64,000 nt of DNA, taken from Deltaproteobacteria bacterium (lineage in GTDB: Bacteria > Desulfobacterota > Desulfuromonadia > Geobacterales > Pseudopelobacteraceae). The notes below the pieces were generated by a model. It saw only the letters and a list, made by a program, of their open reading frames with translations, was not told the DNA's origin and made no database searches. How positions within the stretch are numbered: the stretch's first letter is position 1; each line of letters begins with the position of its first letter. The position numbers and the translations under genes are program-made. The stretch spans positions 32,332-96,331 of the forward strand of contig JAJXYO010000030.1 of NCBI GenBank assembly GCA_021780495.1, given 5' to 3'. Positions 49,398 through 58,749 of this stretch are shown here, in pieces.

Positions 49398-51344
49398 TCA
49401 ATCCACGAGGATGTCCGAATCCAGACAGACTTGGACGACGTGGGGATCAAAGTGTGTGCCTGCCAGTGATTGGAGGTGTTCACGCACCTTTTCCACGGAC
49501 CAGGAGGCGCGGTAGAGCCGGTCGGTCCTCAGCGCATCCCACACGTCAACCACCGCAAATATGCGTGCCACAAGCGGGATCTGTTCGCCTTTTAAACCAA
49601 ACGGATACCCGCTTCCGTCCCATTTTTCATGGTGGGCGTAGGGGATGTCGAGCGCCGCTCGCAGGTAGCGGATAGGAGAGAGCATTTCGTAGGCATGCAC
49701 CGTATGCTTTTTCATCACAACCCATTCCGCATCGGTCAGCGTGTCGTTTTTGAGCAAAATGTCATCCGGTATAGCCATCTTGCCGATGTCATGCAGCAGT
49801 GCACCCCAGCGGACCTGCACGAGCTCCGCATCACTCAGGCCGAACAGACGCGCCAGCTTGACGGTCACATCAGCAACCCGCTGTGAGTGCCCTTCCGTCT
49901 CATTGTCGCGCAGTTCCAGTGCCCGCGACCACCCTTCGATCGTGGCATCGTAGGCCTGGGCGAGCTCCTGGTTGGTTCGTTGCAGGTTGTCAAACAGGGT
50001 GACATTATCAATGGCAATCGCGGCCTGGGAAGCCAGGGCCTTGAGGAACTCGAGCCATTCTGCATCACGTGCGAGCAGGCTGCGATGAAATATCTCCAGC
50101 ACCCCCATGATCTGTCCTTTAGCGATCAACGGCACGCCGTAGTAGCTGACGAAACCTTCTCCTGCCAGGAGGGTCCTGCGCAGAAAGCTATCCTTTTCCT
50201 GTTGCAGATCGGGGATGTGAACAATGCTGCGTTCCTGGGCAACGCGGCCGGCATAGCCCTCACCCAGGGATTGGTGGGCGTGTTCGATGGCTTTGCCGTG
50301 AAAACCCCGCCCGGCGACATACTCCAGCGTTTGTGAGGATGGTTTGAACAACAGGATGTTGGCTGCGTCAACCTCCAGTTGAACAATGACGTGGGTGAGG
50401 AGCGTTGTCAGACTCAGATTCAGGTCGAAACTGAAGTTAATGGCACGATCAATCTCTACCAGAGCGGTCAAGTGTTCAAGATGCTGCTGGACCTGTTTCT
50501 CCGCACATTTGATATTGGTTATGTCAGCGAATGTCACCACAACCTGCCGCAAGGCATTGCCGCTGTCGAACTCGGGGTATGCGTTCACCAGCACCCACAG
50601 GTATTCTTCGTCAGGGCTTCGGGCAATCCCCATGACGAAATTCTTCAGGGGCTGACCCGTGGCGATTACCTGGTGATACGGGTACTCTTCCGCCGGCATC
50701 CGGGTGCTGTCCTCACGCACAAAGAGCCAGCCTGTCTCGTGGGGCATCTTCCCCCGCATCTGATCCAACGATATTCCCAGTAAATGCGAGGCCTCGGGGT
50801 TACAGAGCGTAATCCGGGTATCGGGGGCATGGACGATCACACCGACCGGCAGATGTTCAACCAGTGACCAATGCGACTCATCGTTCAGCACTAATGCTGA
50901 CTCGGCCCGTTTGCGGGCGCTGATGTCGCGGATATTGCACTGGATGACCGTTTCTTCGCCAACCAGATACACGTTACTGACGAATTCTACCTGAATCAGC
51001 CGACCACTCTTCGTTCGGAGCGGCAGGTTTTCGTAGCGGATAAACTCATTTTCCTGCAACGCCAGGAAGGAATGCTTGCTGGCCTCGATATCTTTGAAGG
51101 CACCGACTTCCCACAGTTTCTTTTCCACGAATTCTTCACGCGAGTAGCCCAACAGAGCGATCAGATACGGGTTGACATCGCTGATAGCCCCTGTCTCGGC
51201 ATCAAGAATCAATATGCCGTCCTGGGCCGATTCGAAGAGGCGGCGGTAACGAAGCTCCGATATTCTGAGCGCTTTCTCCACGTCAGCCGGGTCAGAGACC
51301 GCTATTCCTATTGTTTTGTTCGCTTTTGTAATGGCGTGCTTCAT
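49398..51344 (-). CDS. PAS/GAF protein with HD-GYP domain (c-di-GMP phosphodiesterase type)
   Basis: HD-GYP enzymes break down cyclic-di-GMP. The 648-residue product has PAS domains at about 30-145 and 150-280, a GAF domain at about 300-440, and a C-terminal HD-GYP domain. Visible motifs are LLHDIGKMAIPDDIL, YAHHEKWDGSGYPFGLKG (the GYP part) and VDVWDALRTDR. All metal-binding histidines I can place are present, so it is probably active. It lies 50 bases before the diguanylate cyclase, the likely opposing enzyme. Confidence 0.9.
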   Translation of the reverse strand: MKHAITKANKTIGIAVSDPADVEKALRISELRYRRLFESAQDGILILDAETGAISDVNPYLIALLGYSREEFVEKKLWEVGAFKDIEASKHSFLALQENEFIRYENLPLRTKSGRLIQVEFVSNVYLVGEETVIQCNIRDISARKRAESALVLNDESHWSLVEHLPVGVIVHAPDTRITLCNPEASHLLGISLDQMRGKMPHETGWLFVREDSTRMPAEEYPYHQVIATGQPLKNFVMGIARSPDEEYLWVLVNAYPEFDSGNALRQVVVTFADITNIKCAEKQVQQHLEHLTALVEIDRAINFSFDLNLSLTTLLTHVIVQLEVDAANILLFKPSSQTLEYVAGRGFHGKAIEHAHQSLGEGYAGRVAQERSIVHIPDLQQEKDSFLRRTLLAGEGFVSYYGVPLIAKGQIMGVLEIFHRSLLARDAEWLEFLKALASQAAIAIDNVTLFDNLQRTNQELAQAYDATIEGWSRALELRDNETEGHSQRVADVTVKLARLFGLSDAELVQVRWGALLHDIGKMAIPDDILLKNDTLTDAEWVVMKKHTVHAYEMLSPIRYLRAALDIPYAHHEKWDGSGYPFGLKGEQIPLVARIFAVVDVWDALRTDRLYRASWSVEKVREHLQSLAGTHFDPHVVQVCLDSDILVD

Positions 51345-51359
51345 GGCGCTCTCTTTTGT

Positions 51360-51551
51360 TTAATCCCGCCAGTAGATACAAGAGACCGGACAGATATCCA
51401 TCGCCTCCTGCTGGATGGTGTCTTCAGTCTCCCCGCCCGGATCGTATACTTCCGCCTTGTCATGGTCTGCCATGCGAAATACTTCGGGAACATTCGTTAC
51501 ACAGAGCCCACAGCCGATACATGCATCCTGGTCCACCCATGGCTTTCTCAT
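51360..51551 (-). CDS. Single-cluster 4Fe-4S ferredoxin
   Basis: The 63-residue product has one ferredoxin-type cluster: CIGCGLC near residue 11, and a distal cysteine in CPVSCIYW. The pattern CxxCxxC plus CP matches small 4Fe-4S ferredoxins such as those of Clostridia. The ATG at 51551 follows GGAAGAGG; the longer open frame upstream overlaps the UbiB-type gene. Its electron partner is unknown. Confidence 0.9.
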   Translation of the reverse strand: MRKPWVDQDACIGCGLCVTNVPEVFRMADHDKAEVYDPGGETEDTIQQEAMDICPVSCIYWRD

Positions 51552-51597
51552 ATCCTCTTCCTTTCTCCAATGCGATGTGGTCGAACACCTGCTGCCT

Positions 51598-53232
51598 TCA
51601 ACGCCGGCCACTGCCACGGCCGCGATCGCGGCGCAATATGCCGATACTGACAAGTCCGGTGACGAAAATGCCCGTATACACCATGGTTTCCCCGAGCAGA
51701 TGATGCCAGCCCGGCAGCGGAGCATTCACCAGCATGGCGCCGCCGATGATGAGCGCGGCCGCGGAAATTGTAGTGGTAAGCCGCTTGAGGTTGCGGCTGA
51801 TGCGGCCTCCCAGCGCCTCTACCGCCGGAGCCTGCAGGCGTCCCAGATTGCCTTCGGCGATGCGTCGCAGGATGTGGCGCGTGTCACCGGGGCCATCACT
51901 TATCAGGCGCTCCATTTCGCGCGCCAGCTTGCCGGTTTTTTCCTTGATCCGCTCCAGTGAAAAATGTTTCTCTGTCAGGCGCGTGATCTCTTCGCGGAAC
52001 GATTTCAGGTAGTCATGGTCCGGGTCGAGTTCACGTATCATGGATTCCAGGATGACGAAGGTCCGCGTCAACAGAAAAAACTCGCCGGGGTTGTGGACCC
52101 CGTGCCGGCTGCCGGCACGCAGCAACGAATCGAACGAATCCCCGATTGAAATCTCTTTCAGGTCACTGCGGTGGATGGTATAGAGCACGGCCTTGATATC
52201 CATCAACAGGGCGGCCCGGTTGACCTTTTCGCTCCCTTGCGGAGCCAGTTCGAGATAGGCCTCGGTGGCCGCCCGGGCATCGCCTTTGACGACCGCTTCG
52301 AGCAGAAGTGTCAGCGATTCTCGCATCGCCTCATCAAGTTCGCCCGTCATCCCGAAATCGAGCAGAGAGAGCCGGCCGTCGGGCAGGACCAATACGTTGC
52401 CGGGATGCGGGTCGGCGTGAAACAGGCCCTCCTCAAAGATCGTTTGCAGCGTCAGCCGTACCAGTGTGTTGAGCAAGCGCGGCATCAACTCCGGGTGCTC
52501 TCTGGCGTACAGATCCACCCGCTCGCCGTCCGAGAACTCCATCGTGAGCACGTTATCGCTTGAACGTTCTGTCACGACGTCCGGAATCCACAGGTCGGGG
52601 ATATCCGCCAGCGCGGTGCGAAAAAGCATTATGGATCGAGCTTCGTGACTGAAATCGGTTTCCTGGTTCAGGCTGCTGGCAAATTCACTCACCAGCACAG
52701 GCAGGTCGAGCGCGCGTAGACGGGGAAACAGGCTTTCTCCCAGCGCCACCAGGTAATTCATGGCAGCTATATCCGTGGATATCATCTCTTCGAGACCAGG
52801 TCGCTGCACCTTGACGGCGACATGGCGGCCATCGGGCATGCTGGCCTCATGTACCTGGGCGATGGTGGCCGCGGCCAGCGGCAGCTCGCTGAACGATGCA
52901 AACAACTCCGTCAGGGGAGCGCCCAGTTCGGCTTCAACCGTGGCGCGAACCGCATCGATCCCCAGTGCCGGCAGCTGGTCATGCAACTGTTCCAGCTCTT
53001 TGATGTAGGCAGCCGGCAGCAGGTCTCTCCGCATCGCGAGTACCTGCCCGAATTTGAGAAAAGCCAGTCCCAGTTCCTCGAAGGTTTCCCGTACCTCACG
53101 TGGCGGTGGCCAATGTCCCTTGCCGCGCAAGGCCCCCAGAAACTTGTGCCGGGCGAGTACGCGCAGGATTTGGAACAGTCGCGGCGCCGATCGCAGCAGG
53201 CTGCTATGTTCAGAATCTATCATCAACGCCAT
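51598..53232 (-). CDS. UbiB/ABC1/AarF family atypical kinase
   Basis: The 544-residue product has the ABC1 kinase-like motifs LGLAFLKFGQVLAMR (KxGQ), VAVKVQRPGLEEM with the ATP-binding lysine, and GLFHADPHPGNVLV. Two membrane helices close the C-terminus (AALIIGGAMLVN and TMVYTGIFVTGLVSIGIL). UbiB proteins support ubiquinone or other lipid metabolism. A quinone-synthesis role is likely but unproven here. A 42-residue membrane protein lies upstream in the same direction. Confidence 0.88.
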   Translation of the reverse strand: MALMIDSEHSSLLRSAPRLFQILRVLARHKFLGALRGKGHWPPPREVRETFEELGLAFLKFGQVLAMRRDLLPAAYIKELEQLHDQLPALGIDAVRATVEAELGAPLTELFASFSELPLAAATIAQVHEASMPDGRHVAVKVQRPGLEEMISTDIAAMNYLVALGESLFPRLRALDLPVLVSEFASSLNQETDFSHEARSIMLFRTALADIPDLWIPDVVTERSSDNVLTMEFSDGERVDLYAREHPELMPRLLNTLVRLTLQTIFEEGLFHADPHPGNVLVLPDGRLSLLDFGMTGELDEAMRESLTLLLEAVVKGDARAATEAYLELAPQGSEKVNRAALLMDIKAVLYTIHRSDLKEISIGDSFDSLLRAGSRHGVHNPGEFFLLTRTFVILESMIRELDPDHDYLKSFREEITRLTEKHFSLERIKEKTGKLAREMERLISDGPGDTRHILRRIAEGNLGRLQAPAVEALGGRISRNLKRLTTTISAAALIIGGAMLVNAPLPGWHHLLGETMVYTGIFVTGLVSIGILRRDRGRGSGRR

Positions 53233-53268
53233 AGGTACCCCCCCTGAGCCATCCAGAGCTGGTCGGGA

Positions 53269-53397
53269 TTACTTGCCCTCGTATCGTGCCCAGAACTCCC
53301 GGCGACGATTGGACTCCTTGCCCATGGGCCATCTGCTGACAACGGCATATGCTGCTACAAACCATACCCACATTAAAACGATTGCTGTTGTGCTCAT
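53269..53397 (-). CDS. Small membrane protein (42 residues) upstream of the ubiB-like gene
   Basis: AAAGGAG lies six bases before the ATG at 53397. The product begins MSTTAIVLMWVWFVAAYAVV, a single membrane helix, and ends in a basic tail (KESNRRREFWARYEGK). It is too short for most gene finders. The stop is 36 bases before the ubiB-like start, so the two may be cotranscribed. No family is recognised. Confidence 0.6.
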   Translation of the reverse strand: MSTTAIVLMWVWFVAAYAVVSRWPMGKESNRRREFWARYEGK

Positions 53398-53692
53398 GAT
53401 AATCTCCTTTAATGTAATGTTGCTCTTCATCGTGGCATAAGTAAATCATATAAAAGCTGATTGTCAGCGCCACTGTCAGGCAATGGCCTGCGATGCTTCA
53501 CCCTATCAAAGCAACTATACTGCCAATATCCCGAAAAACCAGAAACAGGGAATCATGCTGCCATCACAAGACATTAGTTTGTTGGGGCGAGTAATCGGAA
53601 ATGCTGAATGCTCCAGCTGGTCTCAAGATGTGACGGAATCCGCACTATGCTGCGGAATTATGCCGGACGTGAAGTAATTTCGAGATAAAATA

Positions 53693-53721
53693 TTGAATGG
53701 TGGTATATCTAATGATATGTT
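53693..53721 (+). promoter_or_regulatory. Candidate promoter for the ferritin-like gene at 53899
   Basis: TTGAAT (53693-53698) is followed after 17 bases by TATGTT (53716-53721). Transcription from here would give a leader of about 170 bases. The upstream gap 53398-53692 holds no gene that I can support. Confidence 0.45.
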
Positions 53722-53748
53722 AAAAAACTAATAAAGCCAGGTGGTGAG

Positions 53749-53787
53749 CGCCGGCAAACAGGCGGAAGCTTCTCTCCATGAGAAGCT
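53749..53787 (+). ncRNA. Candidate structured 5' leader before the ferritin-like gene
   Basis: Two hairpins occur in a row: CGCC (53749-53752) with GGCG (53761-53764), and a perfect 8-bp stem AGCTTCTC with GAGAAGCT (53767-53787). They precede a repeated GCCCGTG (53800 region). No known riboswitch pattern was recognised; I tested the c-di-GMP GEMM consensus by eye and it does not fit. Confidence 0.3.
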
Positions 53788-53898
53788 GATATGCCCGTGG
53801 TGAAGCCCGTGTCGCTCCATCCGGTTGATAGGTCTATAAACAGGTGCCGGGTGGTTGGCGAGCTTGCAGCAGCCTGGTCCGGATCAGAGGAGACAACC

Positions 53899-54399
53899 AT
53901 GAGCGAGATGACGGCTGGTATGACCAGAAAACTTTTCCTGGAAGTATGCATGGGCATAGAAGGGCTGTGTGCAGATCTGTACCATTGTTACAGCAAGATG
54001 TATGAAGATGTTCCCGAAGCCGCCGATCTTTGGAAGAAAACGGCCCTCGAGGAAGAAAACCATCAGAAACAGTTTGCATTGGCCTTCCGGCTGATGAAGG
54101 AGGCTGAATTCGAAGTGCCGAAGGAAAGTCTGAAGCGGGCATATGTCATCCACCACAAGCTCATGAACCTCATAGTTCATGTAAAGAGCAACAAGCCTGA
54201 CCTTTTGTCAGCCGTTTCAAAGGCGGTTGAGATGGAAGAAAAACTTGCCGATCTGCATGTCCATACCGCCCTGAATTTCAAGGAAGAATCCATGCAGAAA
54301 CTGTTCAAGTCGCTGAGTGAGGCCGACCATGACCATGTTTCCGACCTGGAACGTTTCCGGACAATCCTGTATCTGCCGCATAGCGAGATGGAAGGGTAA
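53899..54399 (+). CDS. Ferritin-like protein (rubrerythrin superfamily type)
   Basis: The 166-residue product is all-helical with ExxH-type motifs: EVCMGIEGLCADLYH, ALEEENHQKQFALAF, VEMEEKLADLHVHTAL and LSEADHDHVSDLERF. This pattern of two Glu and two ExxH-like sites fits a diiron ferritin-like fold. AGAGGAG precedes the ATG at 53899. The frame is open to 53791 but that part overlaps the proposed leader. Function may be iron or peroxide handling. Confidence 0.8.
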   Translation: MSEMTAGMTRKLFLEVCMGIEGLCADLYHCYSKMYEDVPEAADLWKKTALEEENHQKQFALAFRLMKEAEFEVPKESLKRAYVIHHKLMNLIVHVKSNKPDLLSAVSKAVEMEEKLADLHVHTALNFKEESMQKLFKSLSEADHDHVSDLERFRTILYLPHSEMEG

Positions 54400-54554
54400 G
54401 GTCTATCGCCCGGGCAGAATAGCCCGTTACCCAGCTCGGCCCACCGGACAGAATCCCCCCTCCTCAGCGGCGGTGGCAGGGGTGGTGCCGGCCTTGCCTT
54501 GAACGATCTTCCTTCTGCGGGGATGTTTGAAACTACCTTCAATGGAGACAAACC

Positions 54555-55616
54555 ATGAGTATGCTGTTTTCACCCCTTACCCTGAAGTCCCTTCAGTTCC
54601 GCAACCGGATCTTTGTTTCCCCCATGTGCCAGTATTCCAGCCGTGACGGTCTACCCACCGACTGGCATCTTGTCCATCTCGGCAGCCGTGCCGTGGGCGG
54701 GGCGGGTCTGGTCATGGTCGAGGCTACTGCCATAAGCCCCGAGGGACGCATCAGCCCGGACGACAGCGGCATCTGGAGCGACGCCCATGCCGAGGCCTTT
54801 GTGCCGATCACGCGCTTCATACGCGGGCAGGGTGCCGTGGCCGGGATCCAGCTGGCCCATGCCGGGCGCAAAGGGTCGTGCTCGCTGCCGTGGCTGGGCG
54901 GCGGCCCCCTGGGGGTAGAAGCCTGCGGCTGGCAGCCGCTTGGTCCCAGCGCTACGCCCTTCGATACAGGTCATCCCGTCCCTCGCGCCCTGACATTGCA
55001 GGAGCTGGACGAGATCGAGGCCCAGTTTCGCGTTGCTGCACGCAGGGCCTGTGCCGCCGGTTTTCAGGTGGTTGAGGTGCACATGGCCCATGGCTACCTG
55101 CTGCACGAGTTCCTCTCGCCGCTGGTTAACAGCCGGGACGACTCCTACGGCGGCAGCCTTGAAAACCGGCTGCGCTTTCCCCTGCGGGTTGCCCGGGCGG
55201 TGCGGGAGGAATGGCCGGCTGAACTGCCGTTATTTGTCCGCATTTCGGCCACTGACTGGCTGGAAGGTGGCTGGGATATCGATCAGTCGGTGGTCCTGGC
55301 CCGCCAGCTGAAGGAGATCGGGGTGGACCTGATCGACTGCTCCTCCGGCTTTGCGGTGCCGAACGAGCCGGTGCCCTTTGGTCCCGGTTTCCAGGTCCCT
55401 TTTGCGGCCCGGGTCCGGGCTGAAGCCGGGATTGCCAGTGGCGCGGTCGGCTACATCACCGAACCGTTCCAGGCCGAGCAGATCATCGCCAACGGTCAGG
55501 CCGATGCCGTGTTGCTGGGGCGCCAGATGCTGCGCGACCCGTACTGGCCGCTCCATGCCGCCACGGTGCTGCACGCGGACGTTGCCTGGCCCAATCAGTA
55601 CTTGCGCGCCAAGTAA
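54555..55616 (+). CDS. Old Yellow Enzyme family NADPH:flavin oxidoreductase
   Basis: OYE enzymes reduce activated C=C bonds using FMN and NAD(P)H. The 353-residue product has SPMCQYSSRDGLPTDWHLVH with the cysteine typical of the YqjM (thermophilic-like) class, then HAGRKGS, EVHMAHGYLLHEFLSPLVN and the FMN-binding end DAVLLGRQMLRDPYWP. Substrates are unknown. The gap before it (54400-54554) holds no gene. Confidence 0.94.
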   Translation: MSMLFSPLTLKSLQFRNRIFVSPMCQYSSRDGLPTDWHLVHLGSRAVGGAGLVMVEATAISPEGRISPDDSGIWSDAHAEAFVPITRFIRGQGAVAGIQLAHAGRKGSCSLPWLGGGPLGVEACGWQPLGPSATPFDTGHPVPRALTLQELDEIEAQFRVAARRACAAGFQVVEVHMAHGYLLHEFLSPLVNSRDDSYGGSLENRLRFPLRVARAVREEWPAELPLFVRISATDWLEGGWDIDQSVVLARQLKEIGVDLIDCSSGFAVPNEPVPFGPGFQVPFAARVRAEAGIASGAVGYITEPFQAEQIIANGQADAVLLGRQMLRDPYWPLHAATVLHADVAWPNQYLRAK

Positions 55617-55849
55617 CGAAGGGTTATGCTTTGGCGCCCTGTGCCGGGCCTTGTTGCCGAAGGCAGAGGGGCATGGCCAGGGCACCGGTCCGGCCGGTTC
55701 AGGCGTCGTAGCTCCGGAAAGGGAGCGCCGTTACCGCCGGTCCCACCCCCGTCTGCCGCACGCACGCAACCCGCCAGCCGCATGTTTTGATATGAATACA
55801 ATAGAGCACGAGAGAACTGATTTTGACCGAGGAAGAAGGAACAGCAAAC

Positions 55850-56308
55850 ATGGCACCATGGAAATCCCCGCTAACGCTGGATCAGCTCAGGGAGCGGTCC
55901 CGGAATACCCTGATGGAACAGCTGGGTATCGAATATCTGGAGATCGGTGATGATTATGTGAAGGCACGGATGCCGGTGGACGCGAAGACCAAACAGACCG
56001 CCGGCATTCTGCATGGCGGCGCCTCGGCCGCGCTGGCCGAGACCTTGGGAAGCATTGCGGCCGGCATGTGCATCGACCGGGAGACACAGCGGATCGTCGG
56101 CCTCGAAATTAACGCCAATCATATCCGCCCGGTAAGCGCCGGCTGGGTAACCGGTATCACCACCCCCATTCATGTGGGCAAGACCACCCAGGTCTGGGAG
56201 ATCAGGATTTTCAACGAGCAGGAGAAGCTGGTCTGCATCTCGCGTCTTACCGTGGCCAACATCGCGAAAGAGGTGCCAGACCCGCCGCACCGGCACGCTT
56301 TGGGATGA
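55850..56308 (+). CDS. Hotdog-fold thioesterase (MenI/PaaI type)
   Basis: The 152-residue product has QTAGILHGGASAALAETLGSIAAG, the active-site segment of the MenI-like hotdog thioesterases, then GLEINANHIRPV. In some bacteria this type cleaves DHNA-CoA in menaquinone synthesis; here the substrate is inferred only from family. AAGGA lies upstream of the ATG at 55850; an in-frame TTG lies at 55823. Confidence 0.85.
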   Translation: MAPWKSPLTLDQLRERSRNTLMEQLGIEYLEIGDDYVKARMPVDAKTKQTAGILHGGASAALAETLGSIAAGMCIDRETQRIVGLEINANHIRPVSAGWVTGITTPIHVGKTTQVWEIRIFNEQEKLVCISRLTVANIAKEVPDPPHRHALG

Positions 56309-56422
56309 AAAAATCGCTGTTAAGCCGGTCGCAGACGTGCAGTATCCGGCGGAACTCAAAAATTGCAGAGCGTGCTGGGGTGGAGAGGCCGCTTTGTAAC
56401 GGATCTCAAAAAGGGAGAATAC

Positions 56423-56629
56423 ATGGCGCGCTTGTACGATACCGTGAGCAATTCAGATCGACACCGGGCAGAAGGCCCGATACATAACCAGGGCATTACG
56501 TATTCGTTGCACGTCGTGGGAGCCCACCCGCTCTTGACGGGGTTATGTGCTACGATGTCCGGGCCGGGGCCTGAGGCCTGTGCGACGGTCTTGCTGTATC
56601 TCAGCAATGACTACGATTTCCCGAACTGA
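56423..56629 (+). CDS. Possible short ORF just before pncB
   Basis: A 68-codon frame starts with a good binding site (AAGGGAGA, four bases ahead) and stops one base before the pncB ATG. The product (MARLYDTVSNSDRHRAEG at the start) has no recognisable domain. It may encode a small protein or a leader peptide that couples translation to pncB. It may also be chance. Confidence 0.35.
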   Translation: MARLYDTVSNSDRHRAEGPIHNQGITYSLHVVGAHPLLTGLCATMSGPGPEACATVLLYLSNDYDFPN

Positions 56630-56630
56630 T

Positions 56631-58058
56631 ATGAGCCACTCGCCACTTCTGACCGATCTCTATGAACTGACCATGCTGGCCGGTTACCTTGAAGAAGGTC
56701 TGGCAGACAAACCGGCCGTGTTCGATCTCTATTTCCGCAACAACCCCTTTGAGGGTGGCTATGCGGTCTTTGCCGGTCTTGAGCCGGCATTGGGTTTTCT
56801 GGAGCAGCTGCGCTTTACGGAAGACGACCTGGGATTCCTGGACGGCCTGGGCCTGTTCAAGCCGGGTTTCATCGAGTATCTGCGCGGTTTCAGGTTTCGT
56901 GGCCGGGTGACGGCGCCGCCGGAAGGTACGCTGGTCTTTGCCAACGAGCCGCTTGTGACCGTGGAAGGGACCCTGGCGGAGGCCCAGTTTGTCGAGACGG
57001 CCCTGCTGACGATCATCAATTTTCAGACCCTGACGGCTACCAAGGCGGCCCGTATCTGCCACGCCGCCAATGGCGCCGAGGTGGTCGAATTCGGGCTGCG
57101 GCGTGCCCAGGGGCCGGATGGCGGCTTGTCCGCCTCGCGGGCGGCCTGTGTGGGCGGGAGTCATGGCAGCAGCAATGTTCTGGCCGGCAAGCTGTTCGGG
57201 CTACCCCTGCGAGGCACCCAGGCCCATAGCTGGATCCAGGCCTTTCCCGATGAACTGGCCGCTTTCCGGGCCTACGCCGAGACGTTTCCGGACAGCACCA
57301 TCCTGCTGGTGGATACCTACGACACCTTGAAAAGCGGCCTGCCGAACGCCATCACCGTTGCCCGCGAGCTGCGCGAGCGTGGGCATGAGCTGCGCGGCAT
57401 CCGCATTGACTCGGGCGATTTGGCCTACCTTTCACGCGAGGCCAGGCGCATGCTGGACGAGGCCGCTTTCAGCGCGGTGAAGATCGTGGTCTCGAATGAT
57501 CTGGATGAATTCGTGATCGAGTCGATCCGCAGCGAAGCCGGACAGGTGGATATCTTCGCGGTCGGCACCAAGCTGGCGACCTGCTCCGGTGAAGGCGGCG
57601 GCGCCCTGGGCGGAGTATACAAGCTGGTGGAGATCGATGGCACGCCCAAGCTGAAGATTACCGGCGATATTGCCAAATCCACCCTGCCGGGTAAAAAACG
57701 CGTTCTCAGGTGTGCGGAGCCCGGCGGCCGTTTCATACAGGATGTGGTCTGCCTGGTTGATGAGCTGCCGCAGGGCGGGGAGACGGTCTATGATCCCACC
57801 AACCCCTTGCGGCGCACCACGCTGCCGGCAACGGCCCGCATGACGGATCTGCGCCGGGTGGTGATGTCCGGCGGCCTGCGCACGACCGCTGCCGAAGCGC
57901 TGGATTGCATGGCAAACCGCTGCCGGGGTGAGCTATCCCTGCTGCCGAGCGGCTGCCTGCGGCTGATCAACCCCCATATCTACAAGGTATCCATTTCGGA
58001 ACGGCTGAAATGTCTCCAGGGTTCGTTGATCGATGAACTCGGAAAAAAGGTGGTGTGA
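56631..58058 (+). CDS. pncB: Nicotinate phosphoribosyltransferase
   Basis: PncB joins nicotinate and PRPP to make nicotinate mononucleotide for NAD salvage. The 475-residue product begins [20 protein letters not shown] and has [24 protein letters not shown] with the phospho-histidine region, [11 protein letters not shown] and [15 protein letters not shown]. The start at 56631 has no strong binding site and follows a short frame by one base. pncA follows immediately. Confidence 0.94.
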   Translation: MSHSPLLTDLYELTMLAGYLEEGLADKPAVFDLYFRNNPFEGGYAVFAGLEPALGFLEQLRFTEDDLGFLDGLGLFKPGFIEYLRGFRFRGRVTAPPEGTLVFANEPLVTVEGTLAEAQFVETALLTIINFQTLTATKAARICHAANGAEVVEFGLRRAQGPDGGLSASRAACVGGSHGSSNVLAGKLFGLPLRGTQAHSWIQAFPDELAAFRAYAETFPDSTILLVDTYDTLKSGLPNAITVARELRERGHELRGIRIDSGDLAYLSREARRMLDEAAFSAVKIVVSNDLDEFVIESIRSEAGQVDIFAVGTKLATCSGEGGGALGGVYKLVEIDGTPKLKITGDIAKSTLPGKKRVLRCAEPGGRFIQDVVCLVDELPQGGETVYDPTNPLRRTTLPATARMTDLRRVVMSGGLRTTAAEALDCMANRCRGELSLLPSGCLRLINPHIYKVSISERLKCLQGSLIDELGKKVV

Positions 58059-58059
58059 C

Positions 58060-58671
58060 ATGCAGAAAGGGGCGGCGCTGTTGATTGTGGATGTACAGAA
58101 TGATTTCTGTCCGGATGGCGCCCTGGCGGTTCCGGGCGGGGACCGGGTGGTCGAACCGCTCAATCGGATGGCCGCAGGCTTTGCAGCGGCAGGCTTGCCG
58201 GTCCTGGCAAGCCGTGACTGGCATCCGCCGCTCACCAGGCATTTCAGCGGGTCCGGCGGCATCTGGCCGCCCCACTGCGTGCGGGAGACCCCCGGCGCCG
58301 CCTTTCATCCCGCCCTGCGCCTGCCGGCAGGGACCGTGGTCATCTCCAAGGGCATCGATCCGGATGAGGATGCCTATTCGGCTTTCGCCGGCCAGGACGC
58401 GGCCGGGAATCCGCTGGGGGAGATTCTGGCGTGTCTGCGCGTGAAGCAGCTGGTTGTCGGTGGACTGGCAACCGACTATTGTGTTCGTTCATCGGTGCTG
58501 GATGCCCGTAAAGCCGGGCTTGAGGTCGTGCTGCTGACCGATGCCATCGCCGGTGTGGATCTGGCGGCAGGCGATTCGGACACGGCACTGGACGAGATGG
58601 AGCGCGCCGGGGCGATCTTCTGCTCAACGGACGAAGCGCTACGCCGGATTTCAGGCCTCAGCGCCCCCTGA
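58060..58671 (+). CDS. pncA: Nicotinamidase
   Basis: PncA turns nicotinamide into nicotinate, the substrate of PncB. The 203-residue product has the catalytic triad: Asp in LLIVDVQNDFC, Lys in GTVVISKGID, and Cys in LATDYCVRSSVLDA. The metal-binding region SRDWHPPLTRHF is present. AAGGTGG sits upstream of the ATG at 58060, one base after the pncB stop. The pair forms a nicotinamide salvage operon. Confidence 0.94.
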   Translation: MQKGAALLIVDVQNDFCPDGALAVPGGDRVVEPLNRMAAGFAAAGLPVLASRDWHPPLTRHFSGSGGIWPPHCVRETPGAAFHPALRLPAGTVVISKGIDPDEDAYSAFAGQDAAGNPLGEILACLRVKQLVVGGLATDYCVRSSVLDARKAGLEVVLLTDAIAGVDLAAGDSDTALDEMERAGAIFCSTDEALRRISGLSAP

Positions 58672-58749
58672 CTTCCGGCTCCCGGATTGTCGTGCCACAC
58701 CTGGTCCACCGCCTGTTCCTCGCCACCACCGTCTGCCGGTCTGTCCCGC

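Noticed and set aside
53740..53800. c-di-GMP (GEMM) riboswitch considered
   Set aside because: The GGCAAAC-like piece is present but the GACGCAAAGC segment and the second paired arm do not match.
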